Assembly (NCBI RefSeq): GCF_000317695.1
Contig: NC_020157.1
Coordinates: forward strand, 1 to 64,000
DNA length: 64,000 nt
DNA from: Anabaena cylindrica PCC 7122
GTDB lineage: Bacteria; Cyanobacteriota; Cyanobacteriia; Cyanobacteriales; Nostocaceae
Reading direction: 5' to 3'
Below, piece after piece: positions 26,301-35,600 of the stretch. A model generated the notes under the pieces. That model was given only the letters and a program-made list of their open reading frames with translations, had not been told where the DNA came from and ran no database searches. The first letter of the stretch is position 1; each line of letters opens with the position of its first letter. The position numbers and the translations under genes were made by a program.

Positions 26301-26490
26301 GGGATTCAACCTCCTCTGGTGCAAGTCCTGGGGCTTCGGTCATAATTTCCACTTGCGGAGGAGCAAAGTTGGGAAATACATCCAGTGGCATTTGCGTCAG
26401 GACGAGAAAGCCCCAAACTGATATGAGGATAGAAGCAATAACCACTAGCCAGCGTTGAGCGATCGACCATTTAACAATAGAATTAAGCAT
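23371..26490 (-). CDS. Heavy-metal efflux RND pump, CzcA/CusA family (RND1)
   Basis: A 1039-residue inner-membrane RND protein of the HME family. It shows the N-terminal TM1 and MPLDVFPNFAPPQVEIMTEA, large periplasmic loops after TM1 and TM7, and the TM4 block AIGSVVDDAIVDMENVYRRL carrying the proton-relay acidic residues. The length is normal for CzcA/CusA. RND pumps need a periplasmic adaptor and a TolC-like outer-membrane channel, neither of which is adjacent; the adaptor at 36234 may be shared. It heads an operon with lipoprotein, DUF190 and CDF genes; the 162-bp gap to the lipoprotein holds a small palindromic repeat (about 23320-23350). A regulon box lies 68 bp upstream. Metal specificity (Cu, Zn, Co or Ni) is unresolved. 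Confidence 0.88.
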   Translation of the reverse strand: MLNSIVKWSIAQRWLVVIASILISVWGFLVLTQMPLDVFPNFAPPQVEIMTEAPGLAPEEVESLVTRPIESVINGTPGLETLRSASAVGLSSVRATFSLDTEIYRARQLVTERLQQARSQLPQGVENPEVLPVSSPLGWTVKYAFTSETTPMMEVWRIVNWQVKNRLLAVPGVSNVVIFGGDERQYQVLVNPDKLKAFNVSLDDVTKAAQASNANAPGGFLITPDQETLVRGVGRIESIEQLKKSVIKAKNGTPILLEQVADVQIGAALKRGDGSFAGKKAVILTVNKQPAADTPKVTKAAEKAMEEIQAGLPKDVKITTTFRQEDFIEASLKNVEEALRDGTIIVCVILILFLMNWRTVIISLSAIPVSLLLGMMILNWTGQGINTMTLGGLVVAIGSVVDDAIVDMENVYRRLRENQIAGNPVPPLQVVFNGSVEVRVSVLFSTIIIAVVFAPIFALSGVEGRIFTPMAVAYLLSIGASTLVALTLTPALCALLLVNRRLPSTETWVERFSHRLYRPLLKFSIRRPKIILTGAIAAFVASTMILLSLGQVFLPEFQDRSLVIAAVLMPGQSLNATNQVGIVIEEALKKNPGVETAQLRSGRAVGDTEVAGVNGAEIDVQLSEEGGKDREKTIEMIRKEFDKIPGVVPNIGGFISHRMDEVLSGVRSAIAVKIFGPDLEELRTLGQQVQSAMGGVSGLVDLQLEPQVPIKQVQIQFDRNAAARYGLTIGELSEIIETALNGRVVSQVLEQQQTFDMVVWLQEKYRNNIEIIGNLLVDTPNGQKIPLAQVAKINYGTGPNTINRENVSRYIVVSSNVAGRDLGSVIKDIRDRVKQQVQLPSGYFIEYGGQFEAQEGATKTLLSAGGLAFVAIAVLIYFAVKSIPATIMILINLPLALVGGVISIALTGGILSVASMVGFITLFGVATRNGLLLVENYNSRMAEGQPLRQALMEGSVERLAAILMTALSSALGMAPLVIGSGAGKEILQPLAVVVLGGLFTSTALTLLVLPALYVQFGRFVVPRKAEPIIQPEIAGEARA

Positions 26491-26557
26491 TAGTGAGAAA
26501 GATAAAGTTTTACTGAGGATGAGTCAGCATTAACTTTCTCTAGGATGACAGACTAGA

Positions 26558-26575
26558 ATGAAATTCAGGTGAAAT
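26558..26575 (-). promoter_or_regulatory. TTTCAT-N5-TTTCAT box upstream of RND1
   Basis: Minus-strand ATTTCACCTGAATTTCAT, 11-bp period, only 68 bp before the start codon of the pump gene, the closest spacing among the eleven boxes. Confidence 0.7.
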
Positions 26576-26780
26576 TTGTACAAGGAAGAGTGTGAGCGAT
26601 GAGATACGCTCCATCGTAGGCGCGATTCCTTTACTCCTTTTTTAAAATCCATAACTAATTATCATTGGGCTATTGAACATCAATGAGTTGCTGTAAATGA
26701 GTCAGCTAAACGTTAAAATAATGAGGCTATTTGTGTAATTCTCATATTTTTTGGATTAGGTTGAGCAGCAGAGGTAAGTA

Positions 26781-27425
26781 ATGGCAAAAGCAAAACGTAG
26801 CGGGGGAAAAGGGTTTGGTAAACCACCTAAGCCACCATATCTCAATAGCTCATTAGATTTTGAAGAATTAGTTAATGGCAATCAAATTTTGTTAGTGAAC
26901 ATAATCACCGACGATACTAAAGGGATTGGAGATGCCTTTACATTTATAAAATATAACGATCTTGCTAAAGAGTCATCAGATTTTAGGTCAGCTATTGCCA
27001 CCGCATTTGACTCCTCATTGATTAGACTGGCGAAGCGGCGACGAAATGAAGAGGGTAAGGGTTTACTAACTCTAACTCCAAAACATTATCGTCAAGAATG
27101 GGGACTTAGTGATAGCTCTGACGGTGAAATAGTTTTTAATTGGTGGACTTTACCAGAGTTGAAAGTTGCTCAAGAACGAAGCTACATATTTGGTGGAACG
27201 CGAATTCTTGCCAGATTAATAGAACCTCTAATTATGTATTCTCAAGAAAGGTTTCCGGTTATCTATCATGCTGTTCCATATACAAGTGGAAATGACCAAG
27301 TAAATTATGTGCATCTCATGTTTACTGTTTCACTCAATTCGAGCAAAGCACAGGAAATTCTTAGTATCAACATAATTGAACGTGAAACCACACCTTTAAC
27401 AGAACTTTTACCTCCTAGTTCCTAA
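26781..27425 (+). CDS. Unknown protein, first gene of an uncharacterised pair
   Basis: A 214-residue protein with no signal peptide or TM. It begins with a Lys/Gly/Pro-rich, probably disordered tail (AKAKRSGGKGFGKPPKPP) and continues as a mixed alpha/beta domain containing IVFNWWTLPELKVAQERSYI. GAGGT precedes ATG 26781. It is followed 25 bp later by the gene at 27451, so the two probably form an operon unrelated to the flanking metal genes (opposite strand, different codon feel). I recognise no family. A basic tail may bind nucleic acid. Candidate for an undescribed two-gene module. Confidence 0.6.
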   Translation: MAKAKRSGGKGFGKPPKPPYLNSSLDFEELVNGNQILLVNIITDDTKGIGDAFTFIKYNDLAKESSDFRSAIATAFDSSLIRLAKRRRNEEGKGLLTLTPKHYRQEWGLSDSSDGEIVFNWWTLPELKVAQERSYIFGGTRILARLIEPLIMYSQERFPVIYHAVPYTSGNDQVNYVHLMFTVSLNSSKAQEILSINIIERETTPLTELLPPSS

Positions 27426-27450
27426 AAAGTCATTTAAAAACAAAAACACT

Positions 27451-28251
27451 ATGTCTAAAATCCGCATTGGCAATACTGTAGTTAAAAGTAATGAAAAATT
27501 AAGACAAATACAATCACAAGTTTTTACTAGTTATGGCTATCAAAAAGTAAACGATTTTTTGCTCAATGATAGCAGAGATTTTAGAGTTGTATTTGATATG
27601 TTATGGGAAAAATATCAGAATCAGCCCCCAAAATTTTATGATTCTACTCTGATAAAGGTACTAGAGAAATCGAAATCATTTAAAAAGTTTATATTAGCTG
27701 TTAATATGCAAACAATTTCTCAGATGAAAATCCCTTTTGATAAATTTTATATACCGTGTTTAAAACAATGTTATCAAGATTATGAAACTCATAAAGAAAC
27801 GGGTGCGAGGGGTTGGGTAGTCGGTGTTATTCCTTTTCTCGGTGCTACTTACCCTGAACATCGAAAATTTTTATCAAATTTGATTGACTCTTTAGATATT
27901 ACAGAAAATATTAATTCAGGAAGAATTATCTATTTAGATAAGCATCTAGCTCTAACTTATAAACAAGATGATGCGAAAAACCAAGCATTAGGAGAACTGT
28001 TGTTTGCGGCAAGACATTCCGAAGATTTATGGTCTTTTAACCAAACAGATGTTTTTGTACCCGTAAGATCCTTTCGTCAAGCTAAAATTGCTTTAGCTAA
28101 TTACCACGGTAAGCCCCGAAAAGGACAATTAGTAGGAAACGACTCTGCACGTTTTTCTAGATTTTTAGGCTTAGATATTAAAGATAATTATGCCTATATG
28201 TCTGGATATGAAGAATTAGTTAATTATAGAGGAAAAGGATTCCAAAAATGA
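27451..28251 (+). CDS. Unknown protein, second gene of an uncharacterised pair
   Basis: A 266-residue soluble protein of unknown family, rich in Lys, Asn and aromatic residues. Visible conserved-looking pieces are GARGWVVGVIPFLGATYPEH (about 119-138), RIIYLDKHLALTYKQDD and LLFAARHSEDLWSFN. There is no P-loop, HTH or nuclease motif I can defend. It is translated 25 bp after the preceding gene and ends before a shared bidirectional terminator (28373-28397). AT-rich codon use sets the pair apart from the metal genes. Function unknown. Confidence 0.6.
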   Translation: MSKIRIGNTVVKSNEKLRQIQSQVFTSYGYQKVNDFLLNDSRDFRVVFDMLWEKYQNQPPKFYDSTLIKVLEKSKSFKKFILAVNMQTISQMKIPFDKFYIPCLKQCYQDYETHKETGARGWVVGVIPFLGATYPEHRKFLSNLIDSLDITENINSGRIIYLDKHLALTYKQDDAKNQALGELLFAARHSEDLWSFNQTDVFVPVRSFRQAKIALANYHGKPRKGQLVGNDSARFSRFLGLDIKDNYAYMSGYEELVNYRGKGFQK

Positions 28252-28372
28252 TAATCGGCGTTCTTGAATCAAGAGTCATGTAGGTAGAGTGGGTATCCTG
28301 AAGCCTGGAAATAAAACACGTTATCAGAGTACATCAAAATATTACAAACTAAAACCACCTAATTAATAAGTG

Positions 28373-28397
28373 TTGGGTTGAGCATAGCTCAACCCAA
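28373..28397. terminator. Bidirectional hairpin terminator
   Basis: TTGGGTTGAGC (28373-28383), a 3-nt loop and its exact complement (28387-28397) form an 11-bp stem between the convergent genes ending at 28251 (+) and 28407 (-). A T-containing tract follows on the plus side. Confidence 0.8.
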
Positions 28398-28406
28398 AAT
28401 TCTATT

Positions 28407-30050
28407 TTAGAAAGTGAAAGTTGTTCTCAATGTACCAATCACAGCATCATTGTTATTGTTAGCAGATTGACCAGGATTAGTTAACCAAATTACACCAGGA
28501 GTAATAGAAATGTTGTCACTAATGCGATATCTATAAAAGCCTTCAATGTGATAGGGTTTATCTCCGTTGTTACTACCTAAATATGGTTGCGCTCCTGCAA
28601 AAATCCCTAAAAGATTGCCCTTCTTGCCAAAGTCGGGTAAAGCTACACCCAATCCATAGCTCCAAACTTCATCGTTATCGTTAGCTCCAAAGCCTGTAAT
28701 ATTACTGTGGAGTGCAAACCCACTAATTGACAGTTTATCGCTAGGTCTGAAAGCTGCTTCAAAGCCATAAGAATTACTTACAAATGGATTGCCACCACCG
28801 ACAAAATTAGCTTGTGAAGTCCCAACTACAGCAGCACTTACCGAACCAGCATCAAATAAAGCACTATTTGCACCATGATAACCGTGAACGTAGGTTGCAG
28901 CCAAGGTCAGGCGATCGCCAACGTTAAGATTCAACTGTGCTAAAGCTGCATAGTTACCGTCTAATAAACCTGAGCCTGGACTGGGATTATTTGCTTCAGA
29001 TCCTAAATAACCCAAAGTTAATGAAGGTTTGAAGTTACCACTACCAAATGGGACATTAACACCAATTCCTGCACCGCCACCGATGCGATAGATAGGACTT
29101 TCGGAAGCAAAGGTAGATAAAGCACCGTTACCACCATCAAAGTCTTCAAAATAAGGGTTAACGGTGGGAACATAATCGCTTTGAATACCTCCAGTAGCAG
29201 CTACATAAACTTGAGAGTTGCCAACAGGGAAGTAATACGCTAACCAATCTATAAAAGCACTATTATTACTACCAAGAAACAAGTTAAAAGTTTGAGTGCC
29301 TTCAGCAGTGCCATTGGGTAAAGATAATGGAGTAGCATTACCGGCTGCAATCCGAGTGTGCAGGGTATCTTTACCCGTAAAACTAGTTTGCAAGTCTAAA
29401 CGCACCCGGTTTTGGAAAACGGTATTGTTATTATCATTGTTGCCAAAACTATCCGTAACCGCAAAAACCGCTTCACCTACTAGCTTTGTGGTGGTCGAAA
29501 ACTGATTAGCTTCCAACTCAGCCGTGCGTGCTTCCAACGCATCTACTCGACCTCTGAGTGTTGCAAGTTCCGCAGAAAATTCTTCTTGTAAACGCTGTAG
29601 GGTAGCTAAATCCTCTTTCGTCACCAAATCAGTAGTTGCTGTAGCAATCAGTTCATTAACTCTATCCAAACAAGCATTCAAACCTGCCGCAAATTCATAA
29701 CGAGTTAAGGCACGATTCCCCCGGTAAGTACCGTTGGGATAACCTGCAATACAACCATATCGCTCAACAAGAGATTGCAAGGCTTGAAAAGCCCAGTCTG
29801 TTGGTTGTACATCCGAAAATTGGGAAACTGATGTAACTTGAGATAGTGAAGTTTGATTATTGGCTTCAAGATTGTATTGGTTTATTTGTGAAAAAACGTT
29901 TTCGTCAGCGTTTGTTTGAGCAAGTAACGGCTGATGAGTTTGTGATGGCTGTTGTTGGCTGTCAGCAGCAATGGCACTAGCTGAGATAGCAAAAGTTACT
30001 CCCAAAAATGCTGGGCTGAATATCAGTGTTTTCCACAATAGATTCGACAT
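28407..30050 (-). CDS. Iron-uptake-type porin with SLH domain (SomA/OprB-like)
   Basis: A 547-residue outer-membrane protein. ATG 30050 is chosen because AGGA lies upstream and a signal peptide follows at once (ends SAIAADS). The SLH domain (about 78-135) contains FSDVQPTDWAFQALQSLVER and GYPNGTYRGNRALTRYEFAA. A coiled coil (about 145-185, TLQRLQEEFSAELATLRGRV) comes next, then an OprB-type beta-barrel ending with Phe (RTTFTF). SLH anchors the porin to the peptidoglycan-linked polysaccharide and the barrel passes small solutes and inorganic ions. It lies tail-to-tail with the unknown gene pair. No regulon box was found in front of it. Confidence 0.87.
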   Translation of the reverse strand: MSNLLWKTLIFSPAFLGVTFAISASAIAADSQQQPSQTHQPLLAQTNADENVFSQINQYNLEANNQTSLSQVTSVSQFSDVQPTDWAFQALQSLVERYGCIAGYPNGTYRGNRALTRYEFAAGLNACLDRVNELIATATTDLVTKEDLATLQRLQEEFSAELATLRGRVDALEARTAELEANQFSTTTKLVGEAVFAVTDSFGNNDNNNTVFQNRVRLDLQTSFTGKDTLHTRIAAGNATPLSLPNGTAEGTQTFNLFLGSNNSAFIDWLAYYFPVGNSQVYVAATGGIQSDYVPTVNPYFEDFDGGNGALSTFASESPIYRIGGGAGIGVNVPFGSGNFKPSLTLGYLGSEANNPSPGSGLLDGNYAALAQLNLNVGDRLTLAATYVHGYHGANSALFDAGSVSAAVVGTSQANFVGGGNPFVSNSYGFEAAFRPSDKLSISGFALHSNITGFGANDNDEVWSYGLGVALPDFGKKGNLLGIFAGAQPYLGSNNGDKPYHIEGFYRYRISDNISITPGVIWLTNPGQSANNNNDAVIGTLRTTFTF

Positions 30051-30321
30051 ATTATTTTTCCTCACACCCTCTTGTAATGATGACGTGAATGCTAATACCA
30101 AAACGTATTATTTGCTACTTTAACGCCATTTTAATTTTATAATCAATACCTTCACCAATTTGCAAAATATAGGGCTGAAAGCCAATAAAATCGTTACGAG
30201 ATGAATAGGGTTTCAGGATTTTGGCACAGGTATTGATAATGTATCGTGTCAATCTAGCTTAGAAGTAAGTTATTTTGCTGATAAATTCTAATTTAGTTCA
30301 CTAACTTAAAAATTTGTAACT

Positions 30322-30434
30322 ATTTATCTGGGTTTACCAGCACTTGATACTGACGCTCATCCTCACCAAATATGGCAATATTACTTACACTAGGAACAGC
30401 CAACAGGTGGTTTCTCACTTGCCAGTTGACACTA
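30322..30434 (-). pseudogene. czcA-type RND gene fragment
   Basis: About 113 bp closely match the RND1 gene at roughly 25913-26015 (stretch encoding RQYQVLVNPDK and neighbours; for example TTTACCAGCACTTGATACTG here against TTTACCAACACTTGATACTG in the gene). It is not part of any open frame. It marks a partial duplication or deletion of a third RND gene between the porin and the sigma gene. Confidence 0.8.
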
Positions 30435-30457
30435 CAAGCTTTCAAAATTAAGGAGTA

Positions 30458-31474
30458 TCAGTCAGCTAGATAGCTGCGTGAGTTAAACCCATATCTTCGT
30501 AGAAGCGTGAGAGCTTGTTTTTCCAGTTGTCGCACTCGTTCTCGACAAATACCTATCCGTTGACTAATCTGTACTAGGGTCAGTTCGCATCCACCTGCTA
30601 AACCAAAGCGCAAGATTAATACTTCCTTTTGCTGGGGAGTCAGCTTTGCTAATAGTTTGTGAACATCTTGATAGAGCAATTCTCGCTCCGTGTAGCGTTC
30701 GGGAGACATTCCATCATCCTTCAGCATATCCTGCAATTGAGTACCCTGCTCAGATCCAATTCCCATATCTAAGGAAACAGGTTGACGAGCAAACTGCAAA
30801 CATTCTCGAATCTGTCTGGGTTCTAGATTAAGCGCTTGGGCAATTTCAGTCACGTCGGCAGTGTGACCAAGCTTTTGAGATAACTCTCGCTGAACACGTT
30901 TAATTTTGTTCAGCTTATCAGCCATGTGAATGGGTAAACGAATAGTGCGGGATTGTTGTGCGATCGCTCGTGTAATTCCCTGACGAATCCACCAGTAAGC
31001 ATAAGTAGAAAACTTGTATCCAAGAGTTGGATCAAATTTCTCTACCCCTCGTTCTAGCCCCAATGCACCTTCTTGAATTAAGTCTAGAAACTCAATATTG
31101 CGTTTCTGGTATTTTTTAGCAATAGACACCACTAACCGCAGATTAGCCTGAATCATCTTCTGCTTGGCAATTTGTCCTTGACTTAGTTGTTGCAGCAGCA
31201 TATCTTCTTCCAACTGCATCTTGTCAGCCCATTCTTGCCGAGTGGGTTCACGCTGTAATTTTTCAGATAGTTCTTCCTTCGCAGTTAGCATCACCATCAT
31301 TTGCTGAACTTGTTTAGCAAAAAAAATTTCTTGCTCATGAGTTAAAAGAGGTATACGTCCAATTTTATGAAGATAGATACGGACTGCATCTGCTGTAGAT
31401 GAAAATTCGTTATTCTTGCTCTTCACTTTAGTTGGTTGGGATGCTGAATTAGGCATGAATAGATTATCCTCCAT
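30458..31474 (-). CDS. Group 2 sigma-70 factor (SigB-like)
   Basis: A 338-residue sigma factor with regions 1.2 (VRIYLHKIGRIPLLTHEQE), 2 (NLRLVVSIAKKYQKRNIEFL; STYAYWWIRQGITRAIAQQS), 3 (ADKLNKIKRVQRELSQKLG) and 4 (LTLVQISQRIGICRERVRQL). The recognition helix keeps the canonical R-E-R-V-R-Q-L-E, unlike the sigma at 19165. It would redirect RNA polymerase to stress promoters. It stands alone; the upstream gap (31475-31693) shows no regulon box. Two non-identical sigma factors within 11 kb of plasmid is unusual. Confidence 0.88.
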   Translation of the reverse strand: MEDNLFMPNSASQPTKVKSKNNEFSSTADAVRIYLHKIGRIPLLTHEQEIFFAKQVQQMMVMLTAKEELSEKLQREPTRQEWADKMQLEEDMLLQQLSQGQIAKQKMIQANLRLVVSIAKKYQKRNIEFLDLIQEGALGLERGVEKFDPTLGYKFSTYAYWWIRQGITRAIAQQSRTIRLPIHMADKLNKIKRVQRELSQKLGHTADVTEIAQALNLEPRQIRECLQFARQPVSLDMGIGSEQGTQLQDMLKDDGMSPERYTERELLYQDVHKLLAKLTPQQKEVLILRFGLAGGCELTLVQISQRIGICRERVRQLEKQALTLLRRYGFNSRSYLAD

Positions 31475-31693
31475 TGAATAAATTTAAATGTTTATAAAAT
31501 CATAAATAAACACAGATTAATCGAGATGATAAATTTCTACATTTTGGTAAATTCAGGTAATTTACTAATGAAATTTTCAGCGCAAATTCAAATCTCTGAA
31601 TTGTTTTTATGGCAACTTTGGTTTTGTTTTTTTATTAATGCTATTTTTGTGATTAATTCTGCATCTAACAACTGAGTAAAATTTGTAAAATAC

Positions 31694-32380
31694 TCAATTA
31701 ATAGGCTCAAAACGTCCTAAAAAAGTAGGTCGGGGACGGGTAATGTCAACTTCCCACAAAGCCTTGACATTCGCTAACATTTCCCTCACTAAATCGGGAA
31801 TCATTCCTCGTAATCCATAAATTTCTATATCTGGAGTTCCTAAACCAACTGTCTTTAGTCCTAATTGACGACAGGTGTAAACAGTGCGGGGAAGATGATA
31901 ATTTTGAGTTATGACAACAGCTTTATGTACACCAAAAACCTTATGAGCGCGATAACAACTCTCATAAGTGCTGAAACCTGCATAGTCTAAGGTAATGTTC
32001 TTCATCGGTACACCCAATTCATGGGCATATTTTTGCATAGACCTGACTTCATTATAGGAAACTTTGCTGTTATCTCCTGTCATCAAAAGTTTACTAATCT
32101 TTCCCATTTTATAAAGTTTGACAGCAGCTTCTACACGGTCTGACAACATGGGTGTGGGATTACCATTGGGAAGAATTCCTGCACCGAATACTATTGCAAC
32201 CTGTTCTTTTGGGACTGATTCTGGTTGAATGTAGCGGGAGCCATTCGTCATTAAACCTATATAAGTTGTTGCTATTAAAGGTTTTGCTAATACACTAATT
32301 ACTAAACCTAACAAAATCCATCGCAGGTGATGGAACAACTTGAAATATTTTTTCCCTACAATTTTTTCAAAAAATCTCAT
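31694..32380 (-). CDS. SanA/YdcF-like DUF218 membrane-anchored protein
   Basis: A 228-residue protein with one N-terminal TM (about 20-42) and a DUF218 domain: VAIVFGAGILPNGNPTPMLS (about 61-80), KLLMTGDNS (97-105), the acid-containing YNEVRSM and the closing ITQNYHLPRTVYTCRQLGL. SanA-type proteins support envelope barrier function and vancomycin exclusion in enterobacteria; the chemistry is not settled. The catalytic-looking D/N/E and H residues are kept. It is monocistronic and fits an envelope-stress theme. Confidence 0.8.
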   Translation of the reverse strand: MRFFEKIVGKKYFKLFHHLRWILLGLVISVLAKPLIATTYIGLMTNGSRYIQPESVPKEQVAIVFGAGILPNGNPTPMLSDRVEAAVKLYKMGKISKLLMTGDNSKVSYNEVRSMQKYAHELGVPMKNITLDYAGFSTYESCYRAHKVFGVHKAVVITQNYHLPRTVYTCRQLGLKTVGLGTPDIEIYGLRGMIPDLVREMLANVKALWEVDITRPRPTFLGRFEPIN

Positions 32381-32660
32381 ATAAGTGATGTTTTACAGAG
32401 TATTTCTTTTGAGCAGCAACACACACTGTCGAAAGTTTATGTGTATCCTAAATTACTTCTTGTAGAGGAGTCTACTTTGATTTATAAACTTATTTGCGTA
32501 GGTAAGTTACAGGTGACAGGAAACAGGGAAAAAACGATGACAAGTATACTGATTTATTTTAAATCAAATACGAGTCTTATACTATCAGCCAGTAAAACAA
32601 ATCACTGGCTGTACTTTAGCAAAATTACTGTCACATCTGTGCTTAACTTAGTGATGCTAA

Positions 32661-35600
32661 TTAATTCTCCAACACCACCCCAGCTACCTTTCCATTTTCT
32701 ACAACAACCGCACTTCTCTTAGGTAACAAATACTTACCAAACTTAGAATATAAAGCAGGTAAAACTAGCAAAGTTAACGCGGTAGAAGTAAATAAACCAC
32801 CCAAAACCACTATCGAAAGTGGTTGTAAAACTTCCTTACCTGGACCCACTGCAATTACTAACGGTACTAATCCCAAAGCTGATGTAAAGGATGTCATCAA
32901 AATAGCATTGAGTCGTTCCATTGACCCGGTTATAATAATTTCTTGTAACGACATTCCGCTAGAAAATTTAGTAGTGTAATTGTCTACTAAAAGTAGTCCG
33001 TTGCGAGTAGCTACACCAAATAAAGTCACAAAACCTACCAAAGAAGCGACTGAAACAACGCCCCCTGTTAGTGCCACAGCAATTACACCTCCGACTAAAG
33101 CGATGGGCAAGTTAATCATAATCATTGCTGTAGAAGCAATGGATTTGACAGAAAGATACATTAATACCGTAATCACTACGAAGGAAATAGCACTGAAAAT
33201 TAAAATATTTTGTGAGGCTCTTTCTTCGGCTTCAAATTGACCGCCATACTGAATAAAGTATCCAGAGGGCAATTGCACTTGTGCCTTGACTTTGTTTTTA
33301 ATTTCATTGACTACTGATCGCAAATCTTTGCCTTTAGCATTAGCAGATACTACAATTAGACGGGAGACATTTTCCCTGTTAATAGTATTTGGTCCAGTGC
33401 CATAGACAACTTTAGCCACGTTAGCTAAAGGAATTTTATTTTCCCCTTCATTTCCACCTTGGGAAGAGGTATCAACTAACAAATTTTCAATCGTTTGTAA
33501 ATTATTACGGTATTCTGGCTGTAACCAGACAATTAAATCAAAACTTTGTTGCTTATCCAAAACTTGCGATACTACTTTACCATTGAGCGCAGTTTCGACA
33601 AGTTCAGATAGTTGCCCAACTGTTAAACCATAACGTGATGCGGCAACACGGTCAAATTTTATTTGAATTTGTTCGATAGGAACTTGCGGTTCTAATTGTA
33701 AATCTACAAGCCCAGACACAGATGACATTGCACTTTCAACTTGTTGACCAATTTGGCGGAGTTCTTCTAAATCTGCTCCAAATATTTTCACAGCAATTTG
33801 ACTTCTGACTCCAGATAATATTTCATCAATTCTGTGAGAAATAAATCCACCAATATTTGCAGCAGCACCAGGTACTTTATTAAATTCTTCCCGCAACCAT
33901 TCTACTGTTTCTTTACGCTTTTCCATTCCTTTGTCACTCAGACCAATATCAAGATGACCAAGATTTACGGGTGCTGCATCTGGATCACTAGGGGCGCGTC
34001 CTGCCCGTAACTGCACATATTTTAACCTGGGATCATCTTTGAGTTTATTCTCCAGCACAAAGGCAGCACTGTTAGTAGCTTCTAAAGATGAACCTGGATA
34101 AAGAGCTAAAGTATTGACCAAAGTTGATTCTTGAAATTCTGGTAAAAAAGCCCGTCCCAAAGCTGGAAAAATCACCATTGCCGCTATCATCCCCGCCACA
34201 GCCACGGAGATAATGATCATGGGACTGTGGATAGCAAAATTTAAACAAGGATAATACAACCGCTTGAAAATTCGGGGTATTAATGGTTCCTTTAAGGGCA
34301 TTTTTCCGTGTGGAAGTAAGATTGCACACAAAGCCGGACTCAATAGTAATGATTCTAAACTAGAAACCATAACCACCACTAAATAAGTCATTCCCATTGG
34401 TCCAAAAATTCGGCCTTCTACACCTGCGAGGGCAAATATTGGAGAAAAGACGACAATAGTAATTAAAGTTGCACCAAGGAGAGATTCTCGGACTTCTTGT
34501 CCCCCTTCAAAAATGACTTCTAGTACCGGACGCGGATTGGCAGAATGTTTATTTTGGCGGAGGTTGCGATAAGTATTTTCTGCATAGACAATGGCATCAT
34601 CAATTGCTGTCCCAATGGCGATCGCTAATCCGCCTAAAGTCATAGTGTTTAGCCCCAAGCCTAGCCAGGATAATATTTGTAAGGAGAACACAAAAGTCAA
34701 AACAAAATCTAACAAGCAAAGTGATAGAGTCCGCCAATTCATCAAAAAGGGAATGAGGATAAGTGCGGCAATAATACTACCTTCCACCAAAGCTGATCTA
34801 ACATTTTCTACTGAAGCATCAATATAATCAGCTTGACGGAAGGTTGCATTTACTTTAATTCCTTTCGGTAAACCTGCTTCTAGCTCAGATATTGCGGCTT
34901 CAATCGCACGGGTGACGGTGGGAGTATCAGCTAGAGGTTGCTTATTCACCATCACTACTACAGCATCTTTGCCATTTAAGCTGCCATCGCCTATCTTAAT
35001 CGCACCGCCAATTTGAATTTCGGCAACATCTCCCAAGCGCACAGGCGTTCCTTGACGGGCAAAAATTACAGATTGTTTTAAATCATCCAAGGATTCAATT
35101 CGGCCAATTCCCCGAATCAGAGTTTGCTTGTCAGGGCTGATTAAAAAGCCACCAGGAGCATTGACATTTGCTCCCTGTACTGCCTCAGATACTTGCTGTA
35201 AGGATACATTAAAAGCTCTAAGTTTATTCGGATCTACTAATACTTGATACTGACGTACATCACCGCCATACACTAGCACTTGACTAACGCCAGGAACTGC
35301 TAAAAGGCGATTTGTAACTTGCCAATCAACGATTCGGCGTACTTCCATCAAGTCGATTTTGGATGTTGGGTTTTGGGTGGATGTTTCTCCTTTCTGCCCC
35401 TCCTCTTCCACTGTGAAAGCATATTTTAATACAGTGCCGATAGGTGAACTGATAGGAGCGAGTTTTGGTGTTTCAATTCCTTGAGGTAGCTTACTCACTA
35501 CTTGTTGCAGTCGTTCTTGTACTAACTGGCGGGCTTGATAGATATCTGTTCCCCAGCCAAAAACGACTCTGACTACAGAAAGTCCTGCTGAGGAGGAAGA

